NCBI RefSeq assembly: GCF_024363565.1
Contig: NZ_JAJEKE010000009.1
Location: 62,001 to 126,000, forward strand
Origin: Lutispora saccharofermentans
GTDB lineage: Bacteria > Bacillota > Clostridia > Lutisporales > Lutisporaceae
Direction: 5' to 3'
Length of the DNA: 64,000 bases
Position 1 is the stretch's first letter. Each line of letters opens with the position of its first letter. Both the position numbers and the translations under genes were made by a program. The notes below the pieces were generated by a model. That model was not told where the DNA came from. It was given only the letters and a program-made list of their open reading frames with translations, and made no database searches. Positions 22,432 to 31,277 of this stretch are shown here, in pieces.

Positions 22432-23682
22432 ATGAATAAATTGAGAATAGTTGTAGTAGGCGGCGGAGCATCGGGAATGCTGGCGGCTATCGTGGCCGCG
22501 AGAAACGGAGCTCATGTTTCGGTGGCAGAGCAGCTTCCCAGAGTGGGGAAGAAGTTATTGGCTACGGGGAACGGGAGATGCAATCTGACCAATACTTATA
22601 TGGATATAGAGAGCTTCCACGGCAGCAAGAGGGCTTTTGCCCATGCTGCCTTAGCTCAGTTTGACCAAAGGGCGGCCATGAACTTTTTTGAGGATCTGGG
22701 GATACATTGTGTAGAGGAAGATGGGGGAAAGGTATTCCCGGCTTCAGGCCAGGCTTCCTCCGTGCTGGATGTGCTGAGATATGAGATGGAAAGCCTGGGG
22801 GTCCAAGAAATCTGCGATGCCAGGGCAGAGGCTATAAGCCATGGTAAAAAAGGCTTTAATTTAAAATTAAAGGATAAAGATGCAATCAGGGCCGATAAAG
22901 TGATCCTGGCTGCCGGGGGCAAGGCCAATCCGGGCTTGGGTTCCAACGGAAGCGGCTATGCTTTGGCCAAGACCTTCGGTCATAGGATAGTTGAGCCGTT
23001 TCCCGCATTGGTGAAGCTTAAATTGGAGGCCCCATACCTTAAGGCTTTATCCGGTGCAAAGATTACCGGTGAAGCGGCTGTCGAATCTGAGGGCAGGATA
23101 CTTAGGCGTGAAAGAGGAGAAATCCTCTTCACGGATTATGGGGTATCCGGGCCTCCGGTGATCCAGCTGAGCCGGTGCACAGGAGAACAGCTCAGAAACG
23201 GCAAAAAAGTCAATATCATACTGGATCTGTTTCCCCATATGGCTCTCGATGCCCTTGAATCATTGCTGGAAAGAAGGACATCCCTCAGGCAGGCGAAGCC
23301 CTTTGATTTCAGCTTTATAGGCTTGATCAATAAAAGATTTATAAATGTACTTCTTAAGGAAGCGGGAGTGGCCGCTCTTTCGATGCCTTGCGGGGATATA
23401 TCCAGGGAGCAGGTGAAAGCAGCAGCTCATAAGCTGAAGAGATGGGTCATACCTATTTCCGGCACCCAATCCTGGAGTGAAGCCCAGGTGACTGCAGGAG
23501 GGATAGATGTCTCTGACATCGATCCTAAGACTATGGAGTCCAGGCTCCAGCCCGGCCTCTATTTTTCCGGGGAAATAATGGACATCGACGGGGATTGCGG
23601 AGGTTTTAACCTGCAGTGGGCCTGGTCATCGGGGTATGCAGCGGGATATAATGCGTCAAAAGACACCGTTTTACAATATTAA
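22432..23682 (+). CDS. BaiN/HI0933-like NAD(P)/FAD-dependent oxidoreductase
   Basis: About 416 residues. An N-terminal FAD-binding Rossmann fold (IVVVGGGASGMLAAIVAARN) is followed by the family hallmark LPRVGKKLLATGNGRCNLTN, then VILAAGGKANPGLGSNGSGY, EILFTDYGVSGPPVIQLSR, QVTAGGIDVSDIDP and the C-terminal GLYFSGEIMDIDGDCGGFNL. These flavoproteins include BaiN, active on bile-acid intermediates in gut clostridia; most members have no proven substrate. ATG 22432 is preceded by an in-frame GTG; the ribosome binding site is weak (GACGGGTG). It is monocistronic by spacing. Confidence 0.88.
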   Translation: MNKLRIVVVGGGASGMLAAIVAARNGAHVSVAEQLPRVGKKLLATGNGRCNLTNTYMDIESFHGSKRAFAHAALAQFDQRAAMNFFEDLGIHCVEEDGGKVFPASGQASSVLDVLRYEMESLGVQEICDARAEAISHGKKGFNLKLKDKDAIRADKVILAAGGKANPGLGSNGSGYALAKTFGHRIVEPFPALVKLKLEAPYLKALSGAKITGEAAVESEGRILRRERGEILFTDYGVSGPPVIQLSRCTGEQLRNGKKVNIILDLFPHMALDALESLLERRTSLRQAKPFDFSFIGLINKRFINVLLKEAGVAALSMPCGDISREQVKAAAHKLKRWVIPISGTQSWSEAQVTAGGIDVSDIDPKTMESRLQPGLYFSGEIMDIDGDCGGFNLQWAWSSGYAAGYNASKDTVLQY

Positions 23683-23731
23683 AAAGCAATGGTAGAATAA
23701 AACTAAAAGATATATCAAAAGAGGTTTTATT

Positions 23732-24334
23732 ATGAGCAATATGGAGTCGGATACAAGAAGCAAAATATTAGAGTCTGCCATAGATATGGTCGGATTGAAA
23801 GGCGATGTCACGATAAGGGAGCTTACGGAGATAGCAGGGGTCAATGTGGCCTCTATAAATTATTACTTCGGAAATAAAAATAATCTTCTGAAGGAAGTAG
23901 AATATCATTACTCTACCTCTCTATATAATATCCAATATAACATACTGACCTCCCAGGAGCTATCACCCTATGACAAGATATTGGACTGGGCCAAAAGCAT
24001 GGCAGGCTTTATAGCTCAATACCCTGCTCTCATTGGCTTGATAGTGAATCTTGCGACAGAGGATAGGAGCTATAAACCGGCGTTGATCCAGAAGATATAT
24101 CTCAACAAAGAGCTGCAGGCCATGATAAGAGGAATTATCGGAGCCATCATAAAATCAGATGATGAAAAGCTGCTGAACCTCAAATATCTTCAGATCTTCT
24201 CGGGAATTTTAGGCCCCGTTATAAACAGGCTGGTGGAAGATAGCTTCTCTCACGAGCATTCCGTGATATGTCTCCGGAGCAAGGAGGATCTGGAGGATTA
24301 TATGAAGCTTCTTATCGATACTGTCCTGGCATAA
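23732..24334 (+). CDS. TetR-family repressor of the adjacent RND operon
   Basis: 200 residues. The N-terminal TetR HTH is clear: RSKILESAIDMVGLKG, then VTIRELTEIAGVNVASINYY and FGNKNNLLKEV. The C-terminal ligand domain is helical and divergent, as usual. It lies directly upstream of and in the same direction as the MFP-RND genes, with a good promoter and a palindrome in between, so it most likely represses them until a toxic ligand binds. ATG follows AGAGGT. Confidence 0.9.
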   Translation: MSNMESDTRSKILESAIDMVGLKGDVTIRELTEIAGVNVASINYYFGNKNNLLKEVEYHYSTSLYNIQYNILTSQELSPYDKILDWAKSMAGFIAQYPALIGLIVNLATEDRSYKPALIQKIYLNKELQAMIRGIIGAIIKSDDEKLLNLKYLQIFSGILGPVINRLVEDSFSHEHSVICLRSKEDLEDYMKLLIDTVLA

Positions 24335-24410
24335 TCTTTTCTCATATCAGCATCGGGAAGAATAATTTTTCAGCTTATCACAATATTTTTGCAACTTTCC
24401 ATAAATTTTA

Positions 24411-24469
24411 TTGATTAGCATCTTCATCAATGCTAAAATTAAAACATATATTTAAAACAAGCGTTTAAA
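24411..24469 (+). promoter_or_regulatory. Promoter and possible TetR operator of the efflux operon
   Basis: TTGATT (24411-24416), a 17-bp spacer and TAAAAT (24434-24439) form a sigma-A-type promoter. About 12 bp downstream lies TTTAAAACAAGCGTTTAAA (24451-24469), an imperfect inverted repeat of the size bound by TetR proteins. Binding there would block transcription start. Confidence 0.55.
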
Positions 24470-24496
24470 TACTGCTAATAATCGGGGGTCATGCGG

Positions 24497-25699
24497 ATGA
24501 AAAATAAAATGTTACTGCTGGGAGCGGTCATACTGGTCTTGACGCTTACAGGATGCAAGGGGACAGCTCCTAAAAATGCTGAGGAAGATATAAAGAAACC
24601 TGTTAGAGCTATTGAGGTAAAGGAAACAGCAAGTACGAAGGAGCTCCACTATATAGGAACTGTAAAGCCCGAGACAGTAAAAAAGCTTAGCTTCAAAGCT
24701 TCCGGAAAAATAGCGGCCATCAAGGCAGAGCAAGGACAAAAAGTAAAAAAAGGAGAAACTATAGCTCTTTTGGACACTAAGGATCTTAGCTTTGCCGTGG
24801 AAGCTGCACGGGCTGCTAAGGCGGGTGCAGAGGCCCAATATTCAAAGGCTTTGAATGGAGCTACTGCGGAGGATATTGATTTGGCTTCCGCAAATGTAGT
24901 AAAGGCGCAAAAAGCCTATGAATTTGCCCGGGACAGCCTTGAGAAAGCTCGAAAGGTATACGAAGGGGGAGGCATGTCAAAGCAGGATTTAGATAAGGCG
25001 GAGCTGGAGCTCAGCATCAGGGAGCAGGAATACATAGGTGCAAAGACCATGCTCCAGCAGGCTGAGAAGGGTGCCAGGGAGGAAGATAAGCAAGCTCTCA
25101 AATCCCAGCTGGACCAGGCTGATACTGACCTTAGATACAAACAAAGCGCATTAGCGGATGCTGATTTGAAAGCCGACATGGATGGCTATGTCATGGAAGT
25201 GCTGTCGGAGCAAGGCGAACTGATAGCTGCCGGCTATCCAGTTGTGATACTGGGCAGCGCCGACAGTATAGTGAGCTTCGGATTGACGCAAGAGGATGCT
25301 GCAGAGGTGAAACTGGGAGATAGGATCACTATTGAGTCAAAAGGGACCCTATATGACGGGAAAATAAAGAACATATCAAAAATAATGGATATGGAAACCC
25401 AGACCTATAATGCGGAAGCAGTGTTGGAAAACGCAGACCTGCCTGCAGGATCAGTGGTAAAGGTCTCTGTCCCCGCAGGAGAGTATAATGCGGTTATGAT
25501 ACCTCTAAACAGCGTATTGAGGGGGGACTACGATTATGTATATTTATCGGATAATGGAATAGCCCAAAAAAAGGAGATCAAGATAGGCAAGGTACAGGGG
25601 GACATGGTGGAAGTCACAGGGCTCAATAAGGGAGAAATGTTGATACTTGAAGGGATCAAGAGCATAAGTCACGGGGATAAGATAGAAATCATCCGATGA
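24497..25699 (+). CDS. RND efflux membrane fusion lipoprotein (HlyD/AcrA type)
   Basis: About 400 residues. A lipoprotein signal ends in LTLTGCKG, so the protein should be lipid-anchored outside the membrane. Then come the biotinyl-lipoyl half LSFKASGKIAAIKAEQGQKV, a coiled-coil hairpin (residues about 95-215), the second lipoyl half ADLKADMDGYVMEVLSEQG and beta-barrel domains ending in GLNKGEMLILEGIK. It couples to the RND pump encoded next. The pump start overlaps this stop by frame only (spacing 17 nt). ATG 24497 has the best distance from GGGGG. Confidence 0.9.
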   Translation: MKNKMLLLGAVILVLTLTGCKGTAPKNAEEDIKKPVRAIEVKETASTKELHYIGTVKPETVKKLSFKASGKIAAIKAEQGQKVKKGETIALLDTKDLSFAVEAARAAKAGAEAQYSKALNGATAEDIDLASANVVKAQKAYEFARDSLEKARKVYEGGGMSKQDLDKAELELSIREQEYIGAKTMLQQAEKGAREEDKQALKSQLDQADTDLRYKQSALADADLKADMDGYVMEVLSEQGELIAAGYPVVILGSADSIVSFGLTQEDAAEVKLGDRITIESKGTLYDGKIKNISKIMDMETQTYNAEAVLENADLPAGSVVKVSVPAGEYNAVMIPLNSVLRGDYDYVYLSDNGIAQKKEIKIGKVQGDMVEVTGLNKGEMLILEGIKSISHGDKIEIIR

Positions 25700-25716
25700 C
25701 TAAGGGGGATGGAACG

Positions 25717-28700
25717 ATGATGAAAGCTATTGCTGCTGCCATACGCAATAAGAAGATAACCTTCGTTATGGCAGCCGCTGTAATGATATTTGGCCTCTAC
25801 AACTATTTCATGATACCAAAGCAGGAAGATCCGGACATCACGCCTCCTTTTGCCATGATGACAGCCATATACCCGGGGGCTTCCCCTGAAATAGTAGAAA
25901 AGCTGGTGACCAAAACGATAGAAGATAAATTGGTTGAGATAGAGGGCTATGATTATTCCCAATCATACTCCCGCAATAGTGCCAGCATTGTAATAATGAG
26001 GCTGAGAAATGGTGCGGATATTGACAAAGCCTGGGCAGCCCTGAGGGAGAAGATGGACGATCTGCAAAATGAGCTTCCCAAGGATTGCGGCAAGATCGAT
26101 ATCGAGACTGACCTGGCAGATACCGCAGGAATGATAATAAGCCTGTCGGGGGAAAAGTACAGCTACGAAGAGCTGGAGTTTTTCGCAGAGGGCTTGAAAA
26201 GCGAACTGATGAAGATAGAAGGAGTATCCAGATTTGATATAGATGGGGTGCAGAAGAAAGAAGTAAAGGTGGTTGCAGACATATCGAAGCTCAACCAATA
26301 TATGCTTTCGCTGCAGGACCTTGTCAATATAATAAAAGCTTCTAATGTTGAAATACCTTCTGGTGCCATAGAGGGGAGCAGCACAATAAATGTCATGGTT
26401 TCAAGCCGGTATGAGGATATAGAGGATATAAAAAATACCGTAGTATATGTCTCACCCGAAAGCGGGATATCCGTCAGACTCAAGGACATAGCCCGGGTTG
26501 AAATGGGGTTGGAGGATTCCAACTATAAAGTAAAATATAATGGCAAAAACTCAGTGCTTCTGACCGGATACTTTGTAAAAAACAAAAATATAGTTGAAGT
26601 GGGCAAAAAGGTTGAAAAAACTATGACAAAGCTTATGGAAAAGCTTCCTGAGGATTTGGTTTTGGATAAGATCCTCTTTCAACCTGAGGATGTGGCAAAG
26701 GCTACCAATGACTTTATACTGAATCTGATCGAGGGCATGATCTTTGTAATAATTGTGGTGTTTGCGGGAATGGGACTTAAAAACGCCATAGTTGTATCCA
26801 CAGCCATACCGCTATCTATCATGGCAACCTTTGTTATCATGAGCCTCCTGGGAATAAAGATCCACCAGATATCCATATCTGCTCTCATAATCGCTTTGGG
26901 GATGCTGGTGGATAATGCCATAGTCACCAGCGACGCAATCCAGGTCAGGCTGGACAGGGGCGATGACAGGATGGATGCTTGTGTAGGCGGTGTGAGAGAG
27001 GTGGCAGTGCCTGTTTTTACCTCCACCTTGACCACAGTTGCTGCATTTATACCTTTGCTGATGCTGAACTCGGTAGCCGGGGAGTATGTTATAAGCGTAC
27101 CTTTGATAGTGATAATATCTTTGAGCGCTTCCTATATAACTGCTCTTTTTGTCACCCCTTCCCTGGCATATATTTTTTTCAAGCCCAGCAAAGATAGAAA
27201 GCATAACTATTCCGCAAGAAAGTTTTTTATGAGCTTGCTGGATAAGGCTCTCAAGCGGAGAGGCCGGGCAGTTGCTTTATCCGTGGCAGCGTTTGCCCTA
27301 TCCATATTTATGGCTTTGCAGCTGGGGCTCCAATTTTTCCCCTATGCCGATAAGGATATGATGTATATCAATATAACCAGCGAAAGAAGCAATGATCTGG
27401 CAAAAACGGAAGAGATAACTGAAGATGTGTTTAGCATACTGGAAGATCAAAAGGAAATAAAGTTTTATACCGCCGCTATCGGTGACGGACTTCCAAAGTT
27501 TTACAATGCGGTACCTATAAGCACACCCTCAAAGGATTTTTCTCAGATCTTGCTGAGAGTTGACTTGAAGAAGGGCGGGAGATTCAAAACCAACTCAGAA
27601 TTTTCCGATTACCTTCAATCCGAGATCGATAGAAAGATTGCCGGGGGCAAGGTGGTTGTAAAGCTGCTGGAGCTGGCTGAACCTACAGGAGCACCTGTGG
27701 TTGTGAGAGTCTCCGGCAAGGATATGGATGCGCTGGTGCAAACGGCCGGCCTTATAAAGTCCTTACTGAAGGAAATACCGGGCACCATGAATATAGAAGA
27801 TGATCATGCAGACAGAATATATCAATATGATGTGGCTTTGGCCCCTGATTTGGCAGCTTATTACGGGCTCAGCTCCTATGATGTGCAGAATGAGATAAAC
27901 ATAGCCTTGATGGGAAGGGTGCCCAGCAAGCTCCGTCAGCAAGGAAGTGAATATAATATAAAGGTTGAGGGGGATATAAGGTCCAAAGAGGAACTGGAAA
28001 ATCTGGCTGTCAAATCTTCCGTAACCGGCAATAAAGCATTGCTGAAATCCGTTGCACCGATAAGCGTCGCCCATCAGTACCCTCAGATAAAAAAATACAA
28101 CCGAGAGATGGCCGTAATGGTTTTAAGCGATGTTAAAACCGGATATAATCCTGTGGATATTGAAAGAAGCCTGGGGGAAAAGCTGAAAGGTGCGGATGTG
28201 GGCAATGTATCAATAATCTTTGACGGTGAAAGAGAAAAGATAGTCCAGTATTTTGGGGATTTGGGAGTATCTGCAATATTTGCGGTGATGCTTGTTTATA
28301 TCATACTGCTGTTCCAGTTCGGATCGTTCCTGCAGCCTCTTATAATACTCATAACCATACCCCTATCTGTAATAGGATCAATTTTGGGCCTGGCATTGTT
28401 CAGACAGCCCTTGTCCTTTACTGCGCTTTTAGGAATTGTAAGTCTTGCGGGCATAGTGGTAAACAACGCCATACTGCTTGTAGACTTTATAAATGCAGAA
28501 AGAAGCGAGAGTAAGGATGTAAACACAGCCTGCATAGATGCGGTGAATAAGAGATTCCGGCCCATCATGCTGACCACCATTACTACCGTAATAGGGCTGA
28601 TCCCTTTGGCATTGGGCGGCAGCAGCCTCATGGTGCCCATGGCTGTGTCGCTTATGAGCGGTTTGATGATATCCACATTGCTGACATTGGTGGTGATACC

Positions 28701-28737
28701 GGTAGTATACAGCATATTTGAAAAAAAGGCAGCTTAG
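25717..28737 (+). CDS. RND-family multidrug efflux permease (AcrB/SwrC-like)
   Basis: About 1006 residues, full length for HAE-type RND pumps. There are twelve membrane helices in two groups of six, with large extracytoplasmic loops (about 35-330 and 555-850). The helix-4 stretch IHQISISALIIALGMLVDNAIV carries the proton-relay Asp, and the second half has ILLVDFINAE. It exports hydrophobic compounds using the proton gradient. No outer-membrane TolC partner is encoded here, as in Bacillus SwrC. I use ATG 25717, with AAGGGGG upstream. It is the last gene of the operon before a convergent terminator. Confidence 0.93.
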   Translation: MMKAIAAAIRNKKITFVMAAAVMIFGLYNYFMIPKQEDPDITPPFAMMTAIYPGASPEIVEKLVTKTIEDKLVEIEGYDYSQSYSRNSASIVIMRLRNGADIDKAWAALREKMDDLQNELPKDCGKIDIETDLADTAGMIISLSGEKYSYEELEFFAEGLKSELMKIEGVSRFDIDGVQKKEVKVVADISKLNQYMLSLQDLVNIIKASNVEIPSGAIEGSSTINVMVSSRYEDIEDIKNTVVYVSPESGISVRLKDIARVEMGLEDSNYKVKYNGKNSVLLTGYFVKNKNIVEVGKKVEKTMTKLMEKLPEDLVLDKILFQPEDVAKATNDFILNLIEGMIFVIIVVFAGMGLKNAIVVSTAIPLSIMATFVIMSLLGIKIHQISISALIIALGMLVDNAIVTSDAIQVRLDRGDDRMDACVGGVREVAVPVFTSTLTTVAAFIPLLMLNSVAGEYVISVPLIVIISLSASYITALFVTPSLAYIFFKPSKDRKHNYSARKFFMSLLDKALKRRGRAVALSVAAFALSIFMALQLGLQFFPYADKDMMYINITSERSNDLAKTEEITEDVFSILEDQKEIKFYTAAIGDGLPKFYNAVPISTPSKDFSQILLRVDLKKGGRFKTNSEFSDYLQSEIDRKIAGGKVVVKLLELAEPTGAPVVVRVSGKDMDALVQTAGLIKSLLKEIPGTMNIEDDHADRIYQYDVALAPDLAAYYGLSSYDVQNEINIALMGRVPSKLRQQGSEYNIKVEGDIRSKEELENLAVKSSVTGNKALLKSVAPISVAHQYPQIKKYNREMAVMVLSDVKTGYNPVDIERSLGEKLKGADVGNVSIIFDGEREKIVQYFGDLGVSAIFAVMLVYIILLFQFGSFLQPLIILITIPLSVIGSILGLALFRQPLSFTALLGIVSLAGIVVNNAILLVDFINAERSESKDVNTACIDAVNKRFRPIMLTTITTVIGLIPLALGGSSLMVPMAVSLMSGLMISTLLTLVVIPVVYSIFEKKAA

Positions 28738-28765
28738 GCTGATGTAGCTTAGGCCGCCTTTTTCT
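28721..28765. terminator. Bidirectional terminator between the RND and ger operons
   Basis: AAAAAAAGGC...GCCTTTTTC with a T-run on both outer sides. The stop codons of both convergent genes (28735-28737 plus; 28749-28751 minus) lie inside the hairpin, a compact shared terminator. Confidence 0.8.
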
Positions 28766-29867
28766 TTTTTTTCATTAAGCCGATAAGCAAAATAATGGGA
28801 GGTATGATCAATGTAAGGGCAATATCCCCTATATTTGCTACAGTGTAGGAAAAACGCTCCAGGTCAAATTTGCGTACAGTGATCAATAAGGCTAAAAGAT
28901 ATAATACCAATATGAAAATATTTAAAAGAGGCTTTTCATCCTTTAGATTAAAGATGGTTCCGATAAGCCTTAGAGTTATGTAAGAAAGAGTAGCAATAAG
29001 AACAAAGTCACTCAGAACCCATACTATTACTGCAAAGGATTCAATTTTTTCCAATATGTCAAACACAGATATCAGCTTTACTGCAGACATAAATGGCAAG
29101 GGAGACTTTTCAGTGACGGAGGATCCGAGAGAACCTATTACTACTATTAAAAGCACTATAGTATAGAATGCGAGGTACAACGATGCATATAAACTTTGCT
29201 TCATTAAATTTTCCTTATGGCTTATTTCATCACTTATCAAAAAAATAAAAAATATATATCCCCATAGAGAGATTGTGCCTGGGCTTGATTTAAGGACCGG
29301 CAATATGTCTATGTAGCTTATGGGCATCAAATTCTTTAATTTTACTTGAGGCAATAAAAAGATAACCAGAAGGAAAAATACTATACCTATGATTGGGTTG
29401 ATTATTTCATTCATTCTTGCCAATATAGTCAGTCCTGATTTTAATGTAATAAGCACAATAATAAGCATGATGGCTATAAATATGCTTATGTTTGTATCAG
29501 AAAATATTGAAGTTACAAGTCTTTCGGCGTAATATCTGGTGAAAAGGGCTGTCATGATCAAAATCCACAAAGCATACACTGTCAATAATATTTTACCGGC
29601 GGTCTTTCCTATGATTAGAGTGATAATAGTAGTCATAGGCTTATCGTTATATTTCTTAATAGTTTTATCCAGCAATAAAAACATGATATATAGAGAAAAT
29701 AATGCTATTATAGGCATTAGATAAGAGGCTTGTTTCGCTATATGAGCGGTGTATGTGGAGACAAAGCGTATTGAGGGGGAGAATATCAATGTCAGATATA
29801 AAAGGAGGGTCTGCCTTAAAGAAATCTTGCCTTTATTTTCCAGCATATGATAATAAACCTCCCTCAT
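28749..29867 (-). CDS. gerB: Spore germination permease GerAB family (GerB subunit)
   Basis: 372 residues with about ten membrane helices, the size and layout of GerAB/GerKB proteins of the amino acid/polyamine transporter-like germination family. The N-terminus ENKGKISLRQTLLLYLTLIF is typical. In the spore inner membrane the B subunit senses the germinant. It overlaps the small gene upstream by 4 nt and is the last gene of gerA-gerC-small-gerB. The C-terminus is lysine-rich (GLMKKKKKAA). Confidence 0.9.
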   Translation of the reverse strand: MREVYYHMLENKGKISLRQTLLLYLTLIFSPSIRFVSTYTAHIAKQASYLMPIIALFSLYIMFLLLDKTIKKYNDKPMTTIITLIIGKTAGKILLTVYALWILIMTALFTRYYAERLVTSIFSDTNISIFIAIMLIIVLITLKSGLTILARMNEIINPIIGIVFFLLVIFLLPQVKLKNLMPISYIDILPVLKSSPGTISLWGYIFFIFLISDEISHKENLMKQSLYASLYLAFYTIVLLIVVIGSLGSSVTEKSPLPFMSAVKLISVFDILEKIESFAVIVWVLSDFVLIATLSYITLRLIGTIFNLKDEKPLLNIFILVLYLLALLITVRKFDLERFSYTVANIGDIALTLIIPPIILLIGLMKKKKKAA

Positions 29868-30064
29868 TGTTTATATCGGAATAGCTTAAGAGCAAATTCC
29901 GCTATGCTTATGCTGTAAGGATTCCTTGTGTACAAATAAGCCATAGCGGCGGCTGATAAGGCAAACAATAGAAATACGGCCATTTCCTTATACAGCTTTC
30001 TGCTGCTCATATAATTGATGTCATACAGAGATATGACAGCTATCAAAATCAGCCAAAAAATCAT
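29864..30064 (-). CDS. Small membrane protein of the ger operon
   Basis: 66 residues with two hydrophobic segments (MIFWLILIAVISLYDI and MAVFLLFALSAAAMAYLY). It overlaps both gerC and gerB by 4 nt, so it is certainly translated as part of the operon. Small two-helix proteins (the D-type subunits) accompany some germinant receptors and modulate their sensitivity; that role is likely here by position. Confidence 0.7.
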   Translation of the reverse strand: MIFWLILIAVISLYDINYMSSRKLYKEMAVFLLFALSAAAMAYLYTRNPYSISIAEFALKLFRYKQ

Positions 30065-31263
30065 TTTTCCACCCCGTACCCGCTTCTTATAGGTTCTTCG
30101 ATATCATAGGTTCTGTTTATAACCGAATCGATATTCACAGATATTTTAAGATCCGGGAATATTTTATTCCAATCATTTTTTATGCTCTCCCATAGAACCG
30201 GATATTTTCGATATACTTCATAGCTTATGGGGAATATATCCATATTATTTTCTTTTGCAAAGGATAATATGTCCTCCGCTTCTTTTTTTACTGTTTCTTC
30301 CTGCTGATTCTCAAGATAATCCAGTATATCTTTTTTGAAAATATTTTTAGTGCCCTTTATGCTTATCACATTGGTGGATAATCGAATATTTATTGCAATG
30401 CTTAATTTACCGCCTGTAAGCTTTGGTATGATTTTCGTCTTGCTTTCCGTTATTTCGAGAGAAACGGATTGGCCCCCGGGCTCCTTTACTACAATTATTC
30501 CTGATCTTATTTTTCCTCTCACCCAATTAAAGCCTCTTGCCATTCTATCCGTTATATATCCGAAAAGCTTTTCGCCTTTGAATAATGCAAAGCCGGACAG
30601 CTTGAGCCTGTCTATGTTGCTTTGTTCGCCGGAATCTTCATAGTTGCCGCTTACAATTTCTATGCAGGGGATATAAGGGGACATATATGGGTAATCGAAC
30701 ATATTCATTGTGTCAACTATATGTATTTCATCGGATATGGATAATTTATCCTTGTTGCTCAAGAGACTCTCCAACAAATCTCCCACGAATATGTCTTCAT
30801 TCCCTATTTCTCTTAGGGCACACAGAGCGGTGTTGCCCTTGACGATTAAAACTTTGGAATTCAATCTTATTTCGTGATCTCTGTTGAAGAGATCGATATA
30901 CTTCAGCATGTCGTCTTTGGCCGCATTCTCTCCCACCAGTATATATTCCGCATGGCCGTAAAAGACTCTTTTATCCGAAAAAGCGGAAAGGTTCCTGATG
31001 GCTTCGGCATTTGTAGCCCCCCTTGACGTCAGTATATTGGCCTTTGTTTTGGAATCGCTGCTTTCTCCTATTGATCCGGAGGCCGGCTTAATATTTTTTG
31101 TGGCTGACGAAACGATGATATCATCACTGCCGTCCTCTGCCTTATCTATGCCGACAGCATTGACGAAAAGTATCTTATTTATTTCGGTCCTTCCAAAGTT
31201 ATATTTAGTACAGCCGGCAGTGAGAAAAAGGGATATAAATATTAATACTGTTAATTTCTTCAT
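30061..31263 (-). CDS. gerC: Spore germination lipoprotein, Ger(x)C family
   Basis: 400 residues. A lipoprotein signal with lipobox LTAGC is followed by the Ger(x)C domains (INKILFVNAVGIDKAEDG, VFYGHAEYILVGENAAKD, and the C-terminal DIFPISYEVYRKYPVLW). It is the lipid-anchored C subunit of the germinant receptor. Unusually it follows gerA and precedes gerB. A GAGGTGC site lies before the ATG, 14 nt downstream of the gerA stop. Confidence 0.92.
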   Translation of the reverse strand: MKKLTVLIFISLFLTAGCTKYNFGRTEINKILFVNAVGIDKAEDGSDDIIVSSATKNIKPASGSIGESSDSKTKANILTSRGATNAEAIRNLSAFSDKRVFYGHAEYILVGENAAKDDMLKYIDLFNRDHEIRLNSKVLIVKGNTALCALREIGNEDIFVGDLLESLLSNKDKLSISDEIHIVDTMNMFDYPYMSPYIPCIEIVSGNYEDSGEQSNIDRLKLSGFALFKGEKLFGYITDRMARGFNWVRGKIRSGIIVVKEPGGQSVSLEITESKTKIIPKLTGGKLSIAINIRLSTNVISIKGTKNIFKKDILDYLENQQEETVKKEAEDILSFAKENNMDIFPISYEVYRKYPVLWESIKNDWNKIFPDLKISVNIDSVINRTYDIEEPIRSGYGVEK

Positions 31264-31277
31264 GGCTTAAAGCACCT

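Noticed and set aside
25717-28737. RND pump taken as evidence for a Gram-negative cell envelope
   Set aside because: Gram-positive Firmicutes have such pumps (SwrC type). No TolC or outer-membrane gene is nearby, and the ger operon and SLH protein fit a monoderm spore-former.
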